From assembly GCA_021018995.1 (NCBI GenBank), contig CM037585.1, positions 119,992,331 to 120,056,330 on the forward strand: 64,000 nt of DNA, read 5' to 3'. This stretch comes from Chloranthus sessilifolius. Its lineage: Eukaryota; Streptophyta; Magnoliopsida; Chloranthales; Chloranthaceae. The notes beneath the pieces are model-generated. The model did not search any database, was not told the DNA's origin, and saw only the letters and a list, made by a program, of their open reading frames with translations. Positions 59,199 to 64,000 of this stretch are shown in pieces; position 1 is the first letter of the stretch; every line of letters begins with the position of its first letter. A program made the position numbers and the translations under genes.

Positions 59199-61025
59199 CT
59201 GCATGATATTTAGTCATAATTGACTGGTTAGAATCAGAGTCACCAATATCATCACGGTATCAGACTAGGAACTTTTCTCTAAACAACATTTAGGTGTGAA
59301 GAATCTCAGTCATAAGGAATTAGTGTGAAGAAAATTATTACATTTCAAGAAATACAAATTCCTGTTTTGGTGATTGTAATACTTCATGTCGTGTGTGTGT
59401 GTGTATTGGGTGGGGGGAGAGGGTAGAGTTTATTCACTTGTACATACATGCAAGTAAAGCAACAATAAGGTCCTAATAAAATGAGCTATCAGTCAAATGA
59501 GAGCATACTACAAAAAGTTATAGATAGAAAACAAAGTTATCGGAGTATCTGCATACTTGAAGTTGGAAAAAGTAGATAGTGCTCATCAGAAATTGTTAAG
59601 GTCAAAGGTTATCCAAAACTAAAACATCAAATAAACTGATTCTTGACTGGCAAAAAATACCCAACTTCGCTACCAAAAATAAACGGAATACAGCATGTAC
59701 AAGACATCTTGAAATTTTAATGATCTGTTACTGTTGGTTCCTTTGTCTAAGACTTTCAAGTAACAGTATCTTTGGATACAGGGAAAACAGAGGAATCCTA
59801 AGGGTTGGATTTTGAAATTTGAGCTAATTCACTGGATACAATTTAAGGCACTGAAAGTCGAGTCCAAAAATCCTTCATTTTCTAAGAGAAAAATACAAGG
59901 GGTACCCACGGATTTTCATTTTCCAAGCTCTCAGAGAATCAACTATAGCGGTGTGAAGTTTATTAAACCAATCTATTTTATTTTTTTATTAAAGCGACTT
60001 GTCTTCTCCATTGTCTTTTGGATTCCTGCAGCAACCCCATGTAGCAAAAAGCAGAAAACAGAGAAATTCTACGGATTCCTGCAAGCTCAAAGTCCATGGA
60101 TTTATAAACCCAAATCTGCATAAGCAATTCTCAGAAACCTTCAGAGAGCTCTCCCTCATCAAAGGTTACCCACGTATCCAGCATCAAAAGTTCTTTGGAT
60201 GATTCACTACCAAATTATTAGTTACAATTTCCAGGTCAATACAGTATAATAATCTTGTTTGAGGTAAAAGAAAGTGGAATTTATAGATAAAACTCTTTTT
60301 CTCTAACATGGAAAACCAGATATTTCCCCCTTGGTGAAACACTGGGGAACAAAAACTGAAATTTTGCTTGCACACTCACCAAATCACTGGGGAAAAACAA
60401 CTGAACTTTTTTTCTTCTTTAAACTCTACCTAGCATTGAGAAATCCCCTATAGAACTTCAAAATTCCCAATTGTTTTCAGTTCCTTTCCTTAATTTGCCT
60501 CTCCTCCGATCAAATAACCCCAACTTTAAGTCATTTTCTTGTTGAGGCAACTGAAGGACAAGTTTGGAGAAAGGTGGAAACGATTACCTTTGGTTTTTAT
60601 CGATCTAAAGAAGGTTCAGGTGGACGCTAAGGAGGAAATAAATTCCAAATGAATATATTGAGATAATCCGAGACATGTATGTATGAATGGTAGGAATCGG
60701 ATGCAACAATTATGTGGGGAGAGACAACTAAGTGCCCTATCAAAGTTGGGACTGCAAATGATGATTATGCATTTATATTTTTCATCTTTGGAAAGTTTTT
60801 GTGATTGTAGTATTTATTAAAAAACCAAATAGCAAAAGAAATTAAAATTAATTATCTACAACATAAAGCAATGATGAAACTCTCCCCCCTATACATATAG
60901 ATTCTCTGAAGTTCCTTCCGTAGCTAATGAGTTAGCGATGCCCATTTGTTTCTCTCCTAGCATGGTTTAACAATATGTTAATCCCAACAATCACAAATTT
61001 CAGCTAACCAAACAATAACAGCTTT
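59199..61025. other. Intergenic stretch, no supported gene
   Basis: Contains a GT microsatellite near 59389-59404. No BTB exon for the NPR1-like fragment was found. Short frames at 59812-60202 and 60184-60375 are not recognisable. Confidence 0.5.
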
Positions 61026-61890
61026 TTAATATTTTTTTTTAGTTTTAATATTATTAGGACAACCACAAATCCCCAGAATTCTAAGCGATGTGAGGTTTCC
61101 CAGCGATTTTGGTAAAGATTCCAATTCAGGAAAGTTCACAATGCATAGACTTTGTAGGGAAGCCAAGTGTGGAATGCCATCGGGAAAGGACTTCATATTA
61201 GGACAACCCATAATGGACAATTCCTTAAGAGATGTCAACCCACAATGCTCCTTCCACGTTGAACACCAACTATTTACCAATGCCTCACACTCCCATAAAC
61301 GTAAATCTTCAACATATTTGAGGTTCGGGATGGGCATCAGCTCAGTACATTTGTTAATACGTACTGCTTTTAAATTTGTCGAATTTTCTAGATGTTTTGG
61401 CAGATGAATAAGACGGGGGCAGTAGTAAACTTTTAGAGTGTGAAGATTGGATAGAAACCCTATATCTAGACATGTCAAATCTGGAAAGTAACCAATTTTG
61501 AGGGAAAGTGATTTGAAGTTGGCAACCGACTGCAGAGCACTGCTATAACTCCCAATCAACTTTAACACTTTGAGCGAAGGACAGCTTGGTAGAGTCATCA
61601 TATTTGGGCAGATTATGAGGGACATTTTGGCAAGGCGAGGGAGCACAAGTTCTGCTCCCTCCTCTCCCCACCATTTCTCTAAATTAGGCAACATTTCAAA
61701 GGTGACTTCTTCAACAGAGGGACAGCTTGGCAGAGTCGTCATCTTAGGGCATCTCTCAATGGTCAGTTTAGCAACGCAGGGGAGCACAAATTGTGCTCCA
61801 TCATCATTTCCCACCATTTCTCTATATCAGGCAAATCTTGAATGGCGACTACTTTCAACAACTGAAACGGTAATTCTCTCACAACATTCA
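61026..61890 (-). pseudogene. CNL-type disease-resistance LRR fragment
   Basis: Leucine-rich repeats on the minus strand: LPCVAKLTIERCPKMTTLPS, LEKWWGEEGAELVLPRLAKM, LTSLKELSIMGCPNMKSFPD, LASLQSLCIVNFPELESLPK and LGNLTSLRILGICGCPN. These are the C-terminal LRRs of coiled-coil NBS-LRR immune receptors. NB-ARC and coiled-coil domains are missing. More LRR coding (LLKVVAIQDLPDIEKWW) lies upstream in another frame to about 61890, so there is a frameshift near 61815. The C-terminus is also degenerate. Confidence 0.82.
61081..61134 (-). repeat. Inverted duplication of LRR segment, left arm
   Basis: A 54-bp segment coding FPELESLPKSLGNLTSLR within the LRR fragment. It is the reverse complement of 61924-61977 with two mismatches. 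Confidence 0.9.
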
Positions 61891-61923
61891 TTTGAAGCGG
61901 TAATTGCCTCAATGGTTTAACAG

Positions 61924-61977
61924 CTTTCCTGAATTGGAATCTTTACCAGAATCGCTGGGAAACCTCACATCCCTTAG
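61924..61977 (+). repeat. Inverted duplication of LRR segment, right arm
   Basis: Plus-strand copy coding FPELESLPESLGNLTSLR. It lies just outside the minus-strand LRR fragment, so the pair encloses about 790 bp of LRR sequence and could fold as a hairpin if transcribed. Confidence 0.9.
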
Positions 61978-62221
61978 ACCTGCTCTCCCCCACAACTTTA
62001 ATATCCACTTCTACACTCTCCAAATCATTGTTAACAATCACATCTTGAGCTTTTGTATCTCCCCTCCACAGACCTTGAGTAACATGTGTTGGGTGTTTGA
62101 AAGGGATAGGACTCGGTGCCATAGAAATATCATTTTTCCCAATTTTAGTTTTATCGTTTCCAGAACTAACATCCACAGAAGGTAGATCAGACAAGTTCAT
62201 ACAAGCAGTATCAACTCTCCG
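61978..62221 (-). other. Unrecognised open stretch next to thiolase fragment
   Basis: The minus strand is open from 62239 to 61943, with LPSVDVSSGNDKTKIGKNDI and APSPIPFKHPTHVTQGLW. Composition looks protein-like rather than random. I do not recognise the family. It may be another captured gene piece. Confidence 0.35.
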
Positions 62222-63024
62222 GTCGACTGAATAATACAAGCAGGGATTGCAAATGCAGGATCAATACCCATGACAGCTGGCTTAACTCCGTCAGCAGAAA
62301 AACATCTCTGAAAATTCCAACTATTGGAAAAATTATATATATCATAAGATACCAGAGAAAGTAAATCAAAATGTTTGTAATAAGTACCTGAAAATTTCGA
62401 GTATTAGAAAGCATTTCTGAAGTGCGACTTCCTTTCTCATAAGCATTATAGCTGCAGCAACATCACTAACTTGACTCGAATTGCCTGAATTAAAAGTATA
62501 TCAATTGGGTATTGAGTATGGAAAAATTATAACACCACCAATCCAGTCCAAGCCCGGATGACAAAGGAGGAGGGTCGGCGTCTTGTTGATAGTTGGCTCT
62601 AAAAGCCTGTCAAATCCCAATGATCAGTTTTATTACATGAAGAAATAAGACACGCAAAGCCGACCTCAAATTGATGCTTTACATTTTGCTACTAAACCAT
62701 GGAAATCTTAATGAAAGAAATTGTACCTGCAGTGCTAGTTCCACCAACTTTGAATGAAGGTTTGACCTTAGCTAAAACAGAAAGTGAAGTATTGGGCCGA
62801 ATTCCTTCATCAGCCAAAACCATGATTGATCTTTCATTTCCATTTTGTTTATCAATGACCTGCAAGAGTCTCAAAATTTTCATTTCGTTCTGAAACTTTA
62901 GATTAATATTTGATTAAATGTGATAAGCAAGCTATTGCTTCCAAACCTTTGTATGTACAGGGATAATCTCATCATTGAGTTTTCCTGCTGCTGCTGCTTT
63001 GGCAGCATTTCTTTGAGATAAAAC
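62222..63024 (-). pseudogene. Peroxisomal 3-ketoacyl-CoA thiolase fragment (4 exons)
   Basis: Exons on the minus strand are 63024-62947 (LSQRNAAKAAAAGKLNDEII), 62859-62727 (SIMVLADEGIRPNTSLSVLA and KPSFKVGGTSTAG), 62484-62388 (NSSQVSDVAAAIMLMRKEVA) and about 62316-62222 (FSADGVKPAVMGIDPAFAIP). Three introns with GT-AG borders are kept and phases agree, except at the start of the last exon, which has two extra bases or an unusual acceptor. The match is to the central part of plant KAT/PED1-type thiolase, the last enzyme of beta-oxidation. Both catalytic ends (the N-terminal Cys region and the C-terminal GHPLG and Cys region) are missing. Confidence 0.8.
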
Positions 63025-63397
63025 CTTTAAAAAAAGGAACATAGATTTTTGTATATGAGTCGTGAAGAAAGCTAACAAACTCAGAAAAACAAAATATCAT
63101 GAACATAACAAGGAAGGGAAAACTTAAGAACTTCCTAGCTGATAAATAATCACATAAATAATTTAACAGTGAGGCATCCTGTCTATGAAGAAGCAAGGTC
63201 CAATGTGCAGTTCGGACTGGAGGCATCCTGTATTATTTTAACAGTGAGGCATTTAACAAAAACAAACTATTAATGGAAAAAAGGAAAGTTACTTAAGTGC
63301 CACTGCTTTCGCAAGAGCTTATCTAGACAACCTAAATTCCAGAAACTGCATATATAGTAAAAAATAATTAAATTTCTGTTACTAGATATGTACTCAC

Positions 63398-63532
63398 CAC
63401 CCCATGGTCAAGAGGAATGATGCGGAAACCAGAAGGTAGCAGTGCAGCATCATCAGCGAAAGATGCATCAATTGGTGCAAAGACGAGTTCAGCACTGGTA
63501 CCAACAGCATTCTCATCCACTCCACTTCAGAG
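63398..63532 (-). pseudogene. HD-ZIP III transcription factor exon fragment
   Basis: Reads SGVDENAVGTSAELVFAPID and DASFADDAALLPSGFRIIPL on the minus strand, with an AG acceptor at its start and a GTGAGT donor at its end. It matches the exon after the START domain in the ATHB8/ATHB15 (CORONA) branch of HD-ZIP III proteins. A TGA stands at the codon where relatives have the Cys of the LCSGVDE motif. No homeodomain, leucine zipper or neighbouring exon is seen. Confidence 0.8.
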
Positions 63533-64000
63533 CTACAGAAGCATCGATCATGAGGGAAATAATACATTTGAATAAGATTCAATACAGTTGAATAGGAACC
63601 ATAGTTGCATGTTAATTTTTTATCAGTTACACACATGGTAGTTGATACTTCTTCAAAGACGCAAATCTATATTAATTCAATGATTAATTTACTCCCAATA
63701 ATGAAACTTTTTAGTTACTTGTCAGGATTTCGACATGCTTTTTTATTAGTTTTACATTTATCTCTATCTTGTTTCAATCTCTTATCAATTTTTTTCTGAA
63801 TTAACAATAATTTATATAAAATTTCAAGGCTCACACCACAAGGACACCTTCCTTCACAAGATTCACAAGACCTGACTGCCTTAATTCTGCATTTCAGCTG
63901 TTAAGCCCTTCGGTACACCCTGCTGGACCAGGTAACATAGAGTATAAATAGCATGTAGCTATTTCCTCTTTTATTCTCAGAACCATATATTATGAGTGTC
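63533..64000. other. Right edge, no supported gene
   Basis: No recognised exon between the HD-ZIP III fragment and the window end. The structure that holds the gene fragments may continue past 64000. Confidence 0.5.

Overview
The window is nuclear DNA from a flowering plant. The evidence is Ty3/gypsy chromovirus elements of the Tekay/Del type, a plant L1-type LINE carrying an RNase H domain, CACTA and PIF/Harbinger-like miniature elements, and fragments of plant gene families (NPR1-like, HD-ZIP III, CNL leucine-rich repeats, peroxisomal 3-ketoacyl-CoA thiolase, golgin candidate 6). I cannot name the species. I found no intact host gene, rRNA, tRNA or CRISPR array. Almost everything is transposon, repeat or broken gene fragment.

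Layout. (1) 1-11342: one Tekay/Del-like element, E1, on the minus strand; its 3' LTR is cut by the window edge. (2) 11566-14130 and 36608-37501: a tandem array of five 694-bp units. The fourth unit is split by the next element. (3) 14131-36602: a minus-strand compound element, E2, of the same broad lineage, with three LTRs and two internal regions (LTR-E2a-LTR-E2b-LTR) and a 5-bp target duplication GAATT at its outer ends. (4) 37502-44935: a probable LTR fragment of another lineage, several fold-back elements, a PIF/Harbinger-like element with an AT-only core, and long TA tracts. (5) 44936-50499: a decayed LINE bounded by a 21-bp target duplication. (6) 50500-64000: CACTA-type miniature elements and a series of broken host-gene fragments, all on the minus strand.

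How parts work together. E1 and E2 share an order: gag, protease, RT-RNase H, integrase with chromodomain, then a noncoding spacer, then an additional sense ORF (aORF), then the 3' LTR. In each family the spacer and the LTR carry arrays of a 12-bp palindrome spaced about 20-21 bp apart, roughly two helical turns. The palindrome is TCGATTAATCGA in E1 and TTGATCGATCAA in E2. The arrays therefore flank the aORF in both families, while both the palindrome and the aORF differ between families. This is the most interesting signal in the window. It suggests, as inference only, a family-specific pairing of protein and cis-element, comparable to the anti-silencing VANC proteins and motif clusters of VANDAL elements.

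The right-hand 12 kb holds exon fragments of at least five unrelated gene families in one orientation, some with introns kept. That points to DNA-level capture or segmental duplication rather than retrocopies. A data-quality warning also applies. Small differences between otherwise near-identical repeat copies concentrate at CAG/CTG motifs and run past the E2 boundary into the 694-bp array, so some may be sequencing or assembly error.
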